From [Zimmermannella] faecalis ATCC 13722 (GTDB taxonomy: Bacteria; Actinomycetota; Actinomycetes; Actinomycetales; Microbacteriaceae), in assembly GCF_000381765.1 (NCBI RefSeq), contig NZ_KB907074.1:496001-560000 (forward strand): DNA of 64,000 bases, written 5' to 3'. Shown one piece after another: positions 18,017 through 27,449 of this stretch (position 1 is the first letter of the stretch; each line of letters opens with the position of its first letter). A program made the translations under genes and the position numbers. The notes under the pieces were generated by a model. The model was not told the origin of the DNA. It saw only the letters and a program-made list of their open reading frames with translations, and ran no database searches.

Positions 18017-20122
18017 ATGCACAGGCTTGGCCGATCGCTCATCGCGCTCTTTGGGCTCATCGCCGCGACCGCGCTCGCGTTTTTCCCCGCGCAGGCGGCG
18101 TTCGCCGAGCAGCCGATGCAGGTCGACTCCGTCGTTACCGACACGACGAACACTCTCTCGAACCAGGACATCGACGCGATCGAACAGGCGTCAAGCGACC
18201 TCGAGTCTGCGACGGGAAGCACCCTCTACTACGTCATGGTCGACTCCTTCGAGAATCCGAGCGACGGCAATGACTGGGCCACCGCGGTGGCCCTCGAAAG
18301 CCAGCTTGGAACGGATGACATCGTGTTGTATGTCGGCCTCGATGAGCAGGACTTCGGGCTGAATGTCGACGGTGACTTGCCGCTGTCGAGCAGCGACCGC
18401 CAGTCGATCCAGGAGGATCTCTCGCCTTACCTCAACCAGAGCGACTACGTTGGCGCCGCGCAGCAGGCGGCCATGGGCCTCGAAACGGCCCTGAACGGGA
18501 GCTACTCGGGTGGCAGCTCAAGCGGCGGCGGTAGCTCGAGTGCCTCCGGGACGAGCGCGTTCACAATCGCGCTCGGCATCATCGTCCTCATCGTCCTCAT
18601 CGTTGTTGGCGTGCTGTTCTTCGTGAACCGCCGCAAGCGCACGAAATCGCTTCGTGAGGCAGAGGCACAGCAGGCCGCCGAGCTTGAGGCGCGGCTGCAG
18701 CAGGCGTCGATTCAGCTCGTTCGGATGGACAACCTCATCCGCTCGTCGGAAGAGGAGATGGCGTTCGCCTCGGCCCAGTTCGGGAGCGACGAGGTAAAGG
18801 TGTACCGCGACGAGGTCGAGATGGCGAAGCGCGCGTCGAAGGAAGCCTTCGAGTTGCAGGGCAAGCTGCTCGACCACATTCCGGATGCTCCGGAAGACCG
18901 CGAAGCGTGGATCGACCGCATCCTCTCGATCACCGAAATTGCGACGAAGCGCCTTGGCGACCAGGCACACCACTTCCAAGACCTTCGCGTGCGCCAAGAC
19001 CAGGCGCCGCAGCTGCTCGCCGCGGTGCGACAGCACTATGACGAGTCGAAGTCGAGGCTCGCGGATGCGCAGACCTGGTTCGACGGGCTGGGCGACGCCT
19101 ACGACCAGGCTGCGCTCGATCGCATCAAGGTCGATCTCACGCAGGCCGGGCAACTGCTCGAGCTGACGGAGGACGAGATCGAGGGAGCGACCGAGTCGCT
19201 CGAGAGCGGAAACCCCGGCGCCGCGATTATCGATATCTCGGACGCCGAGAACGCGATCGCGCAGTACGACGGGCTCGTGAAGCGGCTCGCCGAGACGCGG
19301 AGCCTCTACGACCGCGCCCCGAAACAGATCACCGACGAGGCGGCAACCCTTCGTCGAACCGTCGCGCAGGTGCAGCAGGTCGCCGCGACGACCGGCAACG
19401 ACGCGAAGCCGCAGGTCGCCGAGATCGTCGCCGAGGCGACGAAGATTCTCGGCGCAATCGATTCGGCGAACGGCCGGTTCGGTGACCCGGAAGCCACGAT
19501 CGAGCGGCTGCACGACGCCGCAAGCCGCGTCGACACGCAGCTCACGCAGCTGCTCGGCGAGAAGGAGCGTATCGACCACGCCAAGTCGCGGCTCCAGGAA
19601 TCGGCCCAGTCGGCATACTCGGAGATTGCGGCCGCGACCAGCTTCATCGCCTCGAAACGCGGCGCGCTCTCTTCGTCGCCGCGCACCCGCCTCGACCAGG
19701 CCGAGTCGCAGGTCGCGCGAGCCGATGCGCTTCGCGCCGGCGACCCCGTGCAGGCACTGCAGCACTACAACGAAGCGGGCAACCTTGCGCGGGCCGCCCT
19801 CCAGACTGCGCAACAAGAACTCGAGACGGCGTACTCGTACGGCGACTCGTGGGGCGCATCGTCGTGGCAAACGGGCTACGGCAGCCACCGCCACTCATCA
19901 CGAAGTGGCGGCAGCGACTTCCTCACAAGCATGGGTGGCGCGATTATCGGCGGCATCATCGGCGGCATCCTCAACGACTCCGGCTCGTCTCGACGCCACA
20001 ACAATGACTGGAGTGGCTTTGGTGGCTTCGGCGGAGGTGGCGGCGGCGGGTTTGGCGGCTTCGGCGGCGGGGGTGGCGGCAGCCGCGGCGGCTTCGGCGG
20101 TGGCGGCGGCGGTACTCGCTAG
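18017..20122 (+). CDS. Secreted/membrane TPM-domain protein with coiled coil and Gly-rich tail
   Basis: The 701-residue protein has a signal peptide (about 1-30, cleaved near AQAAFAEQ), a TPM_phosphatase domain (about 35-155), a Ser/Gly linker, a transmembrane helix (about 178-202, IALGIIVLIVLIVVGVLFF), a long helical coiled-coil region (about 210-610) and a Gly/Phe-rich tail ending GGGGGGTR. TPM proteins are linked to membrane stress and photosystem repair elsewhere. pspA follows in the same direction after 145 nt, which supports an envelope-maintenance role. The ATG at 18017 has GGAGG upstream. Confidence 0.85.
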   Translation: MHRLGRSLIALFGLIAATALAFFPAQAAFAEQPMQVDSVVTDTTNTLSNQDIDAIEQASSDLESATGSTLYYVMVDSFENPSDGNDWATAVALESQLGTDDIVLYVGLDEQDFGLNVDGDLPLSSSDRQSIQEDLSPYLNQSDYVGAAQQAAMGLETALNGSYSGGSSSGGGSSSASGTSAFTIALGIIVLIVLIVVGVLFFVNRRKRTKSLREAEAQQAAELEARLQQASIQLVRMDNLIRSSEEEMAFASAQFGSDEVKVYRDEVEMAKRASKEAFELQGKLLDHIPDAPEDREAWIDRILSITEIATKRLGDQAHHFQDLRVRQDQAPQLLAAVRQHYDESKSRLADAQTWFDGLGDAYDQAALDRIKVDLTQAGQLLELTEDEIEGATESLESGNPGAAIIDISDAENAIAQYDGLVKRLAETRSLYDRAPKQITDEAATLRRTVAQVQQVAATTGNDAKPQVAEIVAEATKILGAIDSANGRFGDPEATIERLHDAASRVDTQLTQLLGEKERIDHAKSRLQESAQSAYSEIAAATSFIASKRGALSSSPRTRLDQAESQVARADALRAGDPVQALQHYNEAGNLARAALQTAQQELETAYSYGDSWGASSWQTGYGSHRHSSRSGGSDFLTSMGGAIIGGIIGGILNDSGSSRRHNNDWSGFGGFGGGGGGGFGGFGGGGGGSRGGFGGGGGGTR

Positions 20123-20267
20123 CGAAGCGCCGCGCTCGGCCCGCGGAGGATCGCCGCGGAGGCGCAGTTTCCAGCTAATTGGTCAGCCACACCACATAGG
20201 TTCGAACCCACACCGACCACGCAATTCTCGAAATCCGATTCACCGAACGAACACAAGGAGCATCCAC

Positions 20268-21005
20268 ATGGCCCAGAAGCAGTCCATCTTCGGTCGCATC
20301 TCGCAGCTCGTGCGAGCGAACATCAACAACCTCATCGACCAGGCCGAAGACCCGCAGATCATGATCGATCAGCTGATTCGCGACTACTCCTCGAACATCT
20401 CCGAGGCCGAGGCCGCGATTGCCCAGACAATCGGTAACCTCCGGATGCTCGAGGACGACGCCCGGCAGGACGAGCAGGATGCCCGTGAGTGGGGCCAGAA
20501 GGCGCTCGCCGCGTCGAACAAAGCCGATGAGTTCCGCAACAGCGGTGACACCGCGTCGGCCGACAAGTTTGACAACCTCGCGAAGGTTGCGATTCAGCGT
20601 CAGGTCGAGGAAGAGGGCAACGTCAACACTGCCCGCCCGCAGATCGAGCAGCAGACACAGGTCGTCGACCAGCTCAAGAGCGGTCTTGAGGGCATGCGCG
20701 GCAAGCTCAACGAACTGATCCGTAAGCGCGACGAGCTGACGGCCCGTGCGAAGACCGCCGAGGCGCAGGGCAAGGTGAACGACGCCCTCTCGAAGATCAA
20801 CGTGCTCGACCCGACGACCGACCTCGGTCGCTTCGAAGAGAAGATTCGCCGCGAAGAGGCTCGGGTTCGCGGTCAGCAGGAGCTCCAGGCCTCGAGCCTC
20901 GACAAGCAGTTTGAGGAGCTCGAGAACGTCGGCACGATGACCGAGGTCGAGGCCCGCCTCGCCGCGCTGAAGTCGGGCGGCGCGCAGAACAGCATCACGC
21001 AGTAG
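20268..21005 (+). CDS. pspA: PspA/IM30 (ESCRT-III-like) membrane-protecting protein
   Basis: The 245-residue protein is almost wholly helical and starts MAQKQSIFGRISQLVRANINN, with the DxxEDPxxMIDQ motif near residue 24 that is typical of PspA/IM30/Vipp1. These proteins polymerise on damaged membranes and limit proton leakage. The ATG at 20268 has AAGGAG at a 7-nt spacing. The open frame upstream is a shadow of the TPM gene. The TPM-PspA pairing is the main functional clue. Confidence 0.92.
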   Translation: MAQKQSIFGRISQLVRANINNLIDQAEDPQIMIDQLIRDYSSNISEAEAAIAQTIGNLRMLEDDARQDEQDAREWGQKALAASNKADEFRNSGDTASADKFDNLAKVAIQRQVEEEGNVNTARPQIEQQTQVVDQLKSGLEGMRGKLNELIRKRDELTARAKTAEAQGKVNDALSKINVLDPTTDLGRFEEKIRREEARVRGQQELQASSLDKQFEELENVGTMTEVEARLAALKSGGAQNSITQ

Positions 21006-21008
21006 CCC

Positions 21009-21401
21009 TTGCGACTCGGCAATCTGCTCCGCGAGGTGTTCCTCGACTCGCCCGTCTCACGGCTCGGGTGCAACTTCGCGACGACAGTGGCGCTCCTCTA
21101 CGGGGCGCCACTGTCGGTGGGGCGTATCGAGCGATTCGACGGCATGTTCGTGCTCCACGGCCTTCCAAAGTGGGCGTTCAAGCGCGGAGGTGTCTGCGTG
21201 GGTCGTGTCTATCTCACCGACACGAACGTGACTGAGCGTGTGCTGCGTCATGAGCGGCGCCACGTGCGGCAGTGGGAGCGCTACGGCATGCTTTTCCCGC
21301 TGCTGTACTTCGCCGCGGGTGCCAACCCCCTGACGAATCGATTCGAAATCGAGGCGGGGCTCGAAGATGGGCACTACCTGCGCAAACGCGGCCCACGCTG
21401 A
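21009..21401 (+). CDS. Small protein with HERRH motif, unknown function
   Basis: The 130-residue protein begins at a TTG three bases after the pspA stop, so it is probably coupled to pspA. It has RHERRHVRQWERYG near residues 79-92, reminiscent of HExxH-type metal sites but with R at the glutamate-spaced position, followed by a hydrophobic stretch MLFPLLYFAAG and an NRFEIEA segment. Similar short proteins are common in actinobacteria, sometimes mis-named Fe-S oxidoreductase. I do not assign a function. Confidence 0.68.
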   Translation: MRLGNLLREVFLDSPVSRLGCNFATTVALLYGAPLSVGRIERFDGMFVLHGLPKWAFKRGGVCVGRVYLTDTNVTERVLRHERRHVRQWERYGMLFPLLYFAAGANPLTNRFEIEAGLEDGHYLRKRGPR

Positions 21402-21435
21402 GGTCACGGCCAGGTGATCGCGAGACAGTGACGAC

Positions 21436-21894
21436 ATGTCTGCAACCACGAATCAGCTCTCCGCCACCCGCGTCATCGACGCGGCCACCAACGAGATTCT
21501 CGACGTGCTCACGCTGCCGCAGCGGCATCCCGAGTTCGACGGCACCGGCATGGTGCGCTCCGACGAGAAGTCGCAGCGGATCCAGCAGGTCGGTGACACG
21601 TTCACGATGAACATGCACAACGAGGTCATGGGCGACTATCAGATGGAGAATCACGTCGTCGCCTTCGCCGATAACCAGCTCGTCGGGTGGCAGCCGAGTT
21701 CGCCCGGCAAGGAGCCCGGCGGCTGGGAGTGGGTCTACGAGCTCAACGCAATCGACGGGGGCAGTACCGAGGCAACCCTGACGTACGACTGGTCGAAGGT
21801 CACCGACCCGAGCCTGCTGCGCAGCTTCCCCGTCACCGACGAGGCCGGGCTCGAAGAATCGCTGAACCAGCTCGCAGCGGCCGTATCGAGCTAA
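21436..21894 (+). CDS. SRPBCC-family (START-like) protein
   Basis: The 152-residue protein has the SRPBCC fold pattern: an opening strand and helix ATRVIDAATNEILDVLTLPQRHPEFDGTG, a mid region with GDTFTMNMHN, and the closing helix DEAGLEESLNQLAAAV. These proteins bind hydrophobic ligands, and the ligand is not predictable here. It lies 34 nt after the HERRH gene and converges with the amidase, 4 nt apart. Confidence 0.8.
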   Translation: MSATTNQLSATRVIDAATNEILDVLTLPQRHPEFDGTGMVRSDEKSQRIQQVGDTFTMNMHNEVMGDYQMENHVVAFADNQLVGWQPSSPGKEPGGWEWVYELNAIDGGSTEATLTYDWSKVTDPSLLRSFPVTDEAGLEESLNQLAAAVSS

Positions 21895-21898
21895 GCAG

Positions 21899-23353
21899 CT
21901 ATCGACGCGACGTCGCCGAATCGCCGAGTGCCCAGGCTGGTGCTCGGCGATTCCATTCGAACTCGCGCTCGAGATCGCGGGCCAGGCGCAACAGCGTGAG
22001 CTCATCACCTGGCCGGCCGATGACGTGCACCCCCATCGGGAGCGGCTCGGCCGTCACCGGCAGCGACATCGCCGGCAGCCCAGCAACGTTGACGTAGCTC
22101 GTGAATGGCGTGTACTGGCACTGCTGCATGAAGTTCCGCTCGCCGTCTTCGGCATCGAACCAGCCGAGCGGCCTCGGCGTGAGCGCCATCGCCGGCGTGA
22201 GCACCGCATCGAACTCGGCGTACTGCGCGACGATGCGCTGCTCGAAACCGGCCAGCGCCCCGAGGCCGCGGGCAAGTTCGGCCACCGGAAGCTCCCGACC
22301 GCTGCGGACAAGCCAGGAGGTGAGCGGCTCCACCAGCTCAAGCTGCTGCTCGGTGAGCGGAAGGCTCGCCGCTCCCCCGCGCCAGACGGCGCGAAACGCC
22401 TCGAAGTAGTCGGGTTCGGCCCCGGGCGTGAACTCGACGACCTCGTGCCCGAGCCTGCGGGCGACGTCGAGCGTCGCATCCAGCGCGGCAACGGCCGCGT
22501 CGTCGAAGTCGATCTCGTAGGTCGGCGACCACGGTGTCCACATGTTCCAGGCGATGCGCAGCGGACGGATGCCGTAGGTCGCGTCGAGCGCCTCGTGGTA
22601 GCTGCGTGGCGGCTCAGGCGCCCGGGTCGAGAATCGGTTCAGGACGTGCCCCTGCGCATCCCGCGCGATCATCGCGTCGAGCAGCAGGGCCGCATCCTGC
22701 ACAGTCCGGGCGAGCGGGCCCGCGACCGGCAGCCCCGCGAGCGAGCCGAGTCCGCTCCCGTCAGGCACGCGCCCGCGGGACGGCTTGAGCCCGACAAGCC
22801 CGGTCGCGGCCGCCGGAATCCGGATTGACCCGCCGCCGTCGCTTCCGGGTGCGACCGGGAGGAGCCCCGCCGCGACCGCGACCGCCGCGCCGCCGCTGGA
22901 ACCGCCGGGCCCTCGCTCGAGGTCCCAGGGGTTCCGGGCGACGCCGCCCGGAAGCCGATTTTCGCAGTACGACGGGAAGCCGAATTCGGGCGTGTTGGTT
23001 TTGCCAAGTGAGACGGCGCCGTTGCCGTCGAGGGTCGTCACGAGCGGATCAGAGAGGTCTGGAACATACCCCGCCATTGCGAGTGAACCATAGGTCGTTG
23101 CGACGCCGGCGCGATTCGTGAGGTCTTTGTCGCCAATCGGGAGTCCGCGGAGGACGCCGGGGCGGCCCGCGGCATCTGCGGCCGACGCCCGCGCACGCGC
23201 GCCCTCGGCGTCGACCGTGGTGAAGGCACGAAGCGTCGGGTTCGCGCGCTCGATGCGAGCGAGATAGTGCTCCGTGAGTTCGACGCTCGTCGTCGCGCCC
23301 TGACGCAGCAGTTCCACCTGCTCGGTTGCGGTGAGGTCGTGGAGCTCGCTCAT
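21899..23353 (-). CDS. Amidase signature family hydrolase
   Basis: The 484-residue protein carries the amidase-signature Ser-cisSer-Lys triad: lysine in PIGDKDLT near residue 78, the GGSSGGAA core near 150-157 and the serine of GSDGGGSIRIPA near 170. The C-terminal VNVAGLPAMSLPV segment is also typical. Members hydrolyse diverse amides; the substrate cannot be told here. GatA is less likely because gatB and gatC are not adjacent. The ATG at 23353 has AGGAGG at 6-nt spacing and lies 1 nt after the ung stop. Confidence 0.9.
   Translation of the reverse strand: MSELHDLTATEQVELLRQGATTSVELTEHYLARIERANPTLRAFTTVDAEGARARASAADAAGRPGVLRGLPIGDKDLTNRAGVATTYGSLAMAGYVPDLSDPLVTTLDGNGAVSLGKTNTPEFGFPSYCENRLPGGVARNPWDLERGPGGSSGGAAVAVAAGLLPVAPGSDGGGSIRIPAAATGLVGLKPSRGRVPDGSGLGSLAGLPVAGPLARTVQDAALLLDAMIARDAQGHVLNRFSTRAPEPPRSYHEALDATYGIRPLRIAWNMWTPWSPTYEIDFDDAAVAALDATLDVARRLGHEVVEFTPGAEPDYFEAFRAVWRGGAASLPLTEQQLELVEPLTSWLVRSGRELPVAELARGLGALAGFEQRIVAQYAEFDAVLTPAMALTPRPLGWFDAEDGERNFMQQCQYTPFTSYVNVAGLPAMSLPVTAEPLPMGVHVIGRPGDELTLLRLARDLEREFEWNRRAPAWALGDSATSRR
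21918..21953. terminator. Stem-loop at the convergent SRPBCC/amidase ends
   Basis: Perfect 11-nt arms (21918-21928 and 21943-21953) flank a 14-nt loop, inside the last codons of the amidase and just past the SRPBCC stop. It may end plus-strand transcription. There is no clear T-run, so confidence is limited. Confidence 0.4.
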
Positions 23354-23354
23354 A

Positions 23355-24059
23355 TCAGTCCTCCTCGCGTTCGACGCGCCAGTCGATGGGGCTCGCGCCC
23401 TGGCTCTGCAACAGCTCATTCGCGCGTGAGAATGGCCGCGAGCCGAAGAATCCCCCGCTCGCAGAGAGCGGCGAGGGGTGCGGCGACTCGATGCTCGGCA
23501 CGTCGCCGAGAAACACTTTTGCCTTACGGGCATCGGCACCCCAGAGCAGGGCAACCAGCGGTCCGCCACGCTCGGCGAGGGCGCGCAAGGCCCGCTCGGT
23601 GACTGCCTCCCAGCCGATGCCCCGGTGCGCGCCCGGCGTGCCGGGACGCACCGTCAGTACGCGGTTGAGCAGGAGCACTCCCTGGTCGCTCCACCGGGTG
23701 AGGTCGCCGTGGCTCGCGGGCGCGATGCCGAGGTCGTCTGCCAGCTCTCGATAGATGTTTGAGAGCGAGCGCGGCAACGGACGCACGTCGCGATCGACGG
23801 CAAATGACAGGCCAATCGGATGCCCCGGCGTCGGGTACGGGTCTTGTCCGACAATAACGACGCGAACGTCCGCGAGCGGCCGCGAAAACGCCCGCAGGAT
23901 GTTCGCCGCGGCCGGGAGGTAGGTTCGCCCGGCCGCGAGCTCGCCACGCAGAAACTCCCCCGCGGCCGCGAGGTCGCCCGCTGCGGGTGCGAGCGCTGCC
24001 GCCCAGTCGGGAGCGATCGTGCCGCGCGAAGCGAGCTCGTCGAGGCTGCTCGCGGTCAC
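23355..24059 (-). CDS. ung: Uracil-DNA glycosylase
   Basis: Ung removes uracil from DNA. The 234-residue protein has the catalytic [10 protein letters not shown] motif near residue 70, [10 protein letters not shown] near 125 and the DNA-intercalation motif [11 protein letters not shown] near 192, all features of family 1. The GTG at 24059 overlaps the stop of the S51-like gene by 4 nt and gives the usual family length. Upstream in-frame starts lie inside that gene. Confidence 0.94.
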   Translation of the reverse strand: MTASSLDELASRGTIAPDWAAALAPAAGDLAAAGEFLRGELAAGRTYLPAAANILRAFSRPLADVRVVIVGQDPYPTPGHPIGLSFAVDRDVRPLPRSLSNIYRELADDLGIAPASHGDLTRWSDQGVLLLNRVLTVRPGTPGAHRGIGWEAVTERALRALAERGGPLVALLWGADARKAKVFLGDVPSIESPHPSPLSASGGFFGSRPFSRANELLQSQGASPIDWRVEREED

Positions 24060-24742
24060 TCGGTACTCGCTCGGCTCGTCCGCACCGTCACGCCGTCGTC
24101 TCCCGCCGATAGCTCCCACATGCTGCCACGGCCGAGCAGTTCGAGCTCCCCCTCGCCGATCACGAGGGTCGTGTCAAGGTCGAGGCCGAGGATGCGGTCG
24201 GTAAGTTCCGCCTCGATCGCGGCGACACCGAGCCCGACCCGCCCGCTTGTCGCGGCCGCGGGAACCACCGTGAGGTCGATGAGCCCGAGTCCGGCGGCGG
24301 CCTCGACTTCGGTCTCGGCGTCGGTTGCCGCGGGGCCCACGGCTACGCCACCGATTTCGCTCCCGCCAAGCAGCACCGTGTCGGCGGCAATGGCCGCGCC
24401 CGCGCCGATGCCGAGGTAGCTCGCGCCGCGGTGTACCAGCCCGCGCACATCGGTCACCACTTCGCCGAGTGCCATGAGCAGCTGTGCGGCGTCACCGTCG
24501 CCGACGACGAGCGCGTTCAGCGGCAGCACGTCGCTCGTTGCGGGCGCCGTGGGAAGCTCCGTCACGGTGACGCCCGCCGCACTACCGAGCCGTGTAACGG
24601 CGTCGATGAGCTCGCGGCTGCCGCCCGGTAACACGCCGATCGTTGGCGCAGCCGCGGTGCCTCGCCGCACCTCGGTAACCAGCCGTTCGACGACCGGGCC
24701 GAGGGCCTCGGGGTCGCCGCCTCCTGAAAGCAGCACACTCAC
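24056..24742 (-). CDS. Peptidase S51/cyanophycinase-like protein, nucleophile apparently lost
   Basis: The 228-residue protein resembles class-I glutamine amidotransferase-like S51 proteins: an N-terminal VLLSGGGDP strand-loop and a central [18 protein letters not shown] elbow near residue 111. In active S51 enzymes this elbow is GxSAG. Here glycine occupies the serine position (GIGAG), so it is probably not a serine peptidase. The GTG start is at 24742 and the gene is coupled to ung by a 4-nt overlap. The family call is moderate. Confidence 0.62.
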   Translation of the reverse strand: MSVLLSGGGDPEALGPVVERLVTEVRRGTAAAPTIGVLPGGSRELIDAVTRLGSAAGVTVTELPTAPATSDVLPLNALVVGDGDAAQLLMALGEVVTDVRGLVHRGASYLGIGAGAAIAADTVLLGGSEIGGVAVGPAATDAETEVEAAAGLGLIDLTVVPAAATSGRVGLGVAAIEAELTDRILGLDLDTTLVIGEGELELLGRGSMWELSAGDDGVTVRTSRASTE

Positions 24743-24878
24743 GCCTCCATCGTCGCACAGCGGCTCACGCTGGGGGTGTCGGACTATTACGGTCGATTTC
24801 TGCCGAGCCCGGCCGCCGGGCAGGATGGACGCAGCGCGACACGAGCAGTGTCAATGCCGCCACAGCTAAGGAGACCCA

Positions 24879-26171
24879 ATGTCAGAGCGCTTCGAGACCC
24901 GTCAGATCCACGCCGGTGCCCAGATCGACCCGACGACGAACTCGGTCATCACGCCGATCGTGCAGACCACCGCCTACGCCTTTAACTCGGCCGACCACGC
25001 CGCGAACCTGTTCGCGCTCACCGAGACGGGCAACATCTACACCCGCATCACGAACCCCACGACCGACGTGCTCGAGCAGCGCGTTGCGGCCCTAGAGGGC
25101 GGCACCGCGGCGCTCGCCGTTTCGAGCGGGCAGTCGGCGGAGGCGCTGGCGATTCTCAACATCGCGGGCGCCGGCGACCACATCGTCTCGTCAACCTCGA
25201 TCTACGGCGGCACCTACAACCTCTTCAAGTACACGCTGGCCCGCCAGGGCATCGAGACGACGTTCGTGCTCGACGAGAACGACCCCGAAGAGTGGCGCCG
25301 AGCCGTACGCCCCAACACAAAGGCGTTCTACGCCGAGAGCATCGGTAACCCGGCCATCAACGTGCTCGACATCGAGACCGTCGCGAACGCGGCCCACGAG
25401 GCCGGGGTTCCGCTCATCGTCGACAACACGGTTGCGACTCCCTACCTCGTTCGCCCGTTCGAGCACGGCGCCGACATCGTGCTGCACTCGGCGACGAAGT
25501 ACCTCGGCGGCCATGGCGCCGTGATTGGCGGCCTCATCGTCGACGGCGGAAGCTTCCCCTGGTCGCAGCATGCCGACCGCTACCCCGGCCTCACCCAGCC
25601 TGACCCCACGTACAACAACCTCACGTACACCGACGCGGTCGGCGACGGCGTCGCCTACATCATCAAGGCTCGCGTGCAGCTGCTGCGCGACCTCGGCACC
25701 GCGATCGCGCCCGCCTCGGCGTGGCAGCTGCTCCAGGGCATCGAGACCCTGAGCCTGCGGATGGAACGGCACGTGCAGAACGCGCAGGCGGTCGCCGAGT
25801 GGCTCGACCGCCATGACGACGTCGTGAGCGTGAACTACGCGGGCCTCCCCGACAGCCAGTGGCACGAACTCGCGCGCAAGTACGCGCCGAACGGACCGAG
25901 CGGTCTGCTCGCGTTCGAGCTGCGCGGCGGCGTCGACGCGGGTCGCCGATTCGTCGAGTCGGTCAAGCTTTTCCGCCACGTCGTGAACATCGGCGACGTG
26001 CGGTCAATCGCGACCCACCCGGCCTCGACGACGCACGCGCAGCTCAGCCCCGAGCAGCAGCTCGAAGCCGGCGTTACTCCGGGTCTCGTGCGTCTCTCGG
26101 TGGGGCTCGAGCACATCGACGACATCCTGGCCGACCTCGAGCAGGCGATCGCTGCCGCCGTCACGGCGTAG
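24879..26171 (+). CDS. metY: O-acetylhomoserine sulfhydrylase
   Basis: MetY makes homocysteine from O-acetylhomoserine and sulfide with PLP. The 430-residue protein begins [12 protein letters not shown], has [21 protein letters not shown] near residue 86, the PLP lysine in [11 protein letters not shown] near 207, and the [13 protein letters not shown] ending of Cys/Met-metabolism enzymes. AAGGAG precedes the ATG. metX follows after 26 nt, the usual pairing. No SAM riboswitch is evident in the 136-nt leader. Confidence 0.95.
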   Translation: MSERFETRQIHAGAQIDPTTNSVITPIVQTTAYAFNSADHAANLFALTETGNIYTRITNPTTDVLEQRVAALEGGTAALAVSSGQSAEALAILNIAGAGDHIVSSTSIYGGTYNLFKYTLARQGIETTFVLDENDPEEWRRAVRPNTKAFYAESIGNPAINVLDIETVANAAHEAGVPLIVDNTVATPYLVRPFEHGADIVLHSATKYLGGHGAVIGGLIVDGGSFPWSQHADRYPGLTQPDPTYNNLTYTDAVGDGVAYIIKARVQLLRDLGTAIAPASAWQLLQGIETLSLRMERHVQNAQAVAEWLDRHDDVVSVNYAGLPDSQWHELARKYAPNGPSGLLAFELRGGVDAGRRFVESVKLFRHVVNIGDVRSIATHPASTTHAQLSPEQQLEAGVTPGLVRLSVGLEHIDDILADLEQAIAAAVTA

Positions 26172-26197
26172 CAAACGGAAGGCAATAGACTCCAGGG

Positions 26198-27445
26198 ATG
26201 CAGTGGTCAGACGAGGATTTTCGCGCGGGTCCGCCGTCTCGGCGAAGCGACTCCGAAACTCGTCCAACCTCACGGATCCGCCCTCCCGCCACTGGTGCGT
26301 GGCGGGAGGGTGATCACCCCGGCAATCGGCAGTTCGCGTCGCTCGGTGACTTCACCTTCGAGCAGGGAGGCGAGGTACCGCTCCGGGTCGCGTACGAGTC
26401 CTGGGGTGAGCTGAACGCCGACCGTTCGAACGCGGTGCTCATCTGTCATGCCCTCACCGGCGACACCCACGTCGCCGGCGTCGCGGGCCCCGGCCAATCG
26501 AGCGCTGGCTGGTGGCCCGGCATGGTCGGCCCAGGCATGCCGTTCGACACCGACGAGCTGTTCGTCGTCGCCCCGAACATGCTCGGCGGGTGCCAGGGCA
26601 CGACCGGCCCCGCCTCGATTTCGCCCGACGGTACCGAGTGGGGTGCACGATTCCCACGCACGAGCATCCGTGATCAGGTGCGCGCGCAGGCGGCCCTCGC
26701 CGATCACCTCGGGATTCGCACATTCCGCGCCGTCGTGGGGGGCTCGATGGGCGGCATGCAGGCGCTTGAGTGGGCGATTATGTATCCGGAGCGGGTCGGC
26801 GACCTCGTCGTGCTCTGCGCGCCGCCCGCGATCGACGCGATGAACATCGCGCAGAATACGCTGCAGGCCGACGCGATTCGCCTCGACCCCGCGTGGCGCG
26901 ACGGCAACTACTACGACGCCGGTGCCGGCGAGGGCCCGTATCGCGGGCTCGCACTCGCCCGCCGCATGGCCATGCTCAACTACCGCAGCGATTCCGAACT
27001 CGAAGACCGTTTCGGCCGGTCGTGGCAGTCGTCGGTCTCCCCCGCTGGCGGCCACGGCCGATACTCGGTCGAGTCATACCTCGATTTTCATGGCAACCGC
27101 TTCACGCGCCGGTTCGACGCGAACAGCTACATCACGCTCGCGAACGCGATGAGCTCCCACGACGTCGGCCGCGGTCGCGGCGGTGTGGATGCTGGGCTCG
27201 CCCAGGTGCGCGCCCGCACACTCGTGATCGGCGTCGACTCCGACACGCTTTTCCGCCTCGACTCCCAACACCGCATCGCTGCCGGCATCCCGAACTCCGT
27301 GACGGGGCCGGAGGCATTCACGGTGCACTCGCAGTTCGGCCACGACGGCTTTCTGCTCGAGATTCCCGCGGTCGGCGGCGCCATTCGTCAGTTTCTCGAG
27401 GGCGCAAGCCTCGCCGGCACGAGCTTCGGCGACGCGAGCCGCTAG
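26198..27445 (+). CDS. metX: Homoserine O-acetyltransferase
   Basis: MetX acetylates homoserine with acetyl-CoA. The 415-residue alpha/beta-hydrolase has a substrate-side NMLGGCQGTTGPAS segment near residue 128, the nucleophile GGSMGGMQALEWA near 180, the aspartate in VIGVDSDTLF near 345 and the histidine in FGHDGFLLE near 388. The N-terminal 45 residues are variable and polar. It depends on the homoserine made by hom earlier in the window. Confidence 0.95.
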   Translation: MQWSDEDFRAGPPSRRSDSETRPTSRIRPPATGAWREGDHPGNRQFASLGDFTFEQGGEVPLRVAYESWGELNADRSNAVLICHALTGDTHVAGVAGPGQSSAGWWPGMVGPGMPFDTDELFVVAPNMLGGCQGTTGPASISPDGTEWGARFPRTSIRDQVRAQAALADHLGIRTFRAVVGGSMGGMQALEWAIMYPERVGDLVVLCAPPAIDAMNIAQNTLQADAIRLDPAWRDGNYYDAGAGEGPYRGLALARRMAMLNYRSDSELEDRFGRSWQSSVSPAGGHGRYSVESYLDFHGNRFTRRFDANSYITLANAMSSHDVGRGRGGVDAGLAQVRARTLVIGVDSDTLFRLDSQHRIAAGIPNSVTGPEAFTVHSQFGHDGFLLEIPAVGGAIRQFLEGASLAGTSFGDASR

Positions 27446-27449
27446 GACG

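Noticed and set aside
19990-20122. Tandem GGC/GGT-rich repeat suspected as a satellite or CRISPR-like array
   Set aside because: It encodes the Gly/Phe tail of the TPM protein in frame; units are irregular and there are no spacers.
24743-24878. Possible SAM riboswitch upstream of metY
   Set aside because: The leader lacks the conserved SAM-I, SAM-II or SAM-IV core sequences that I can recognise.
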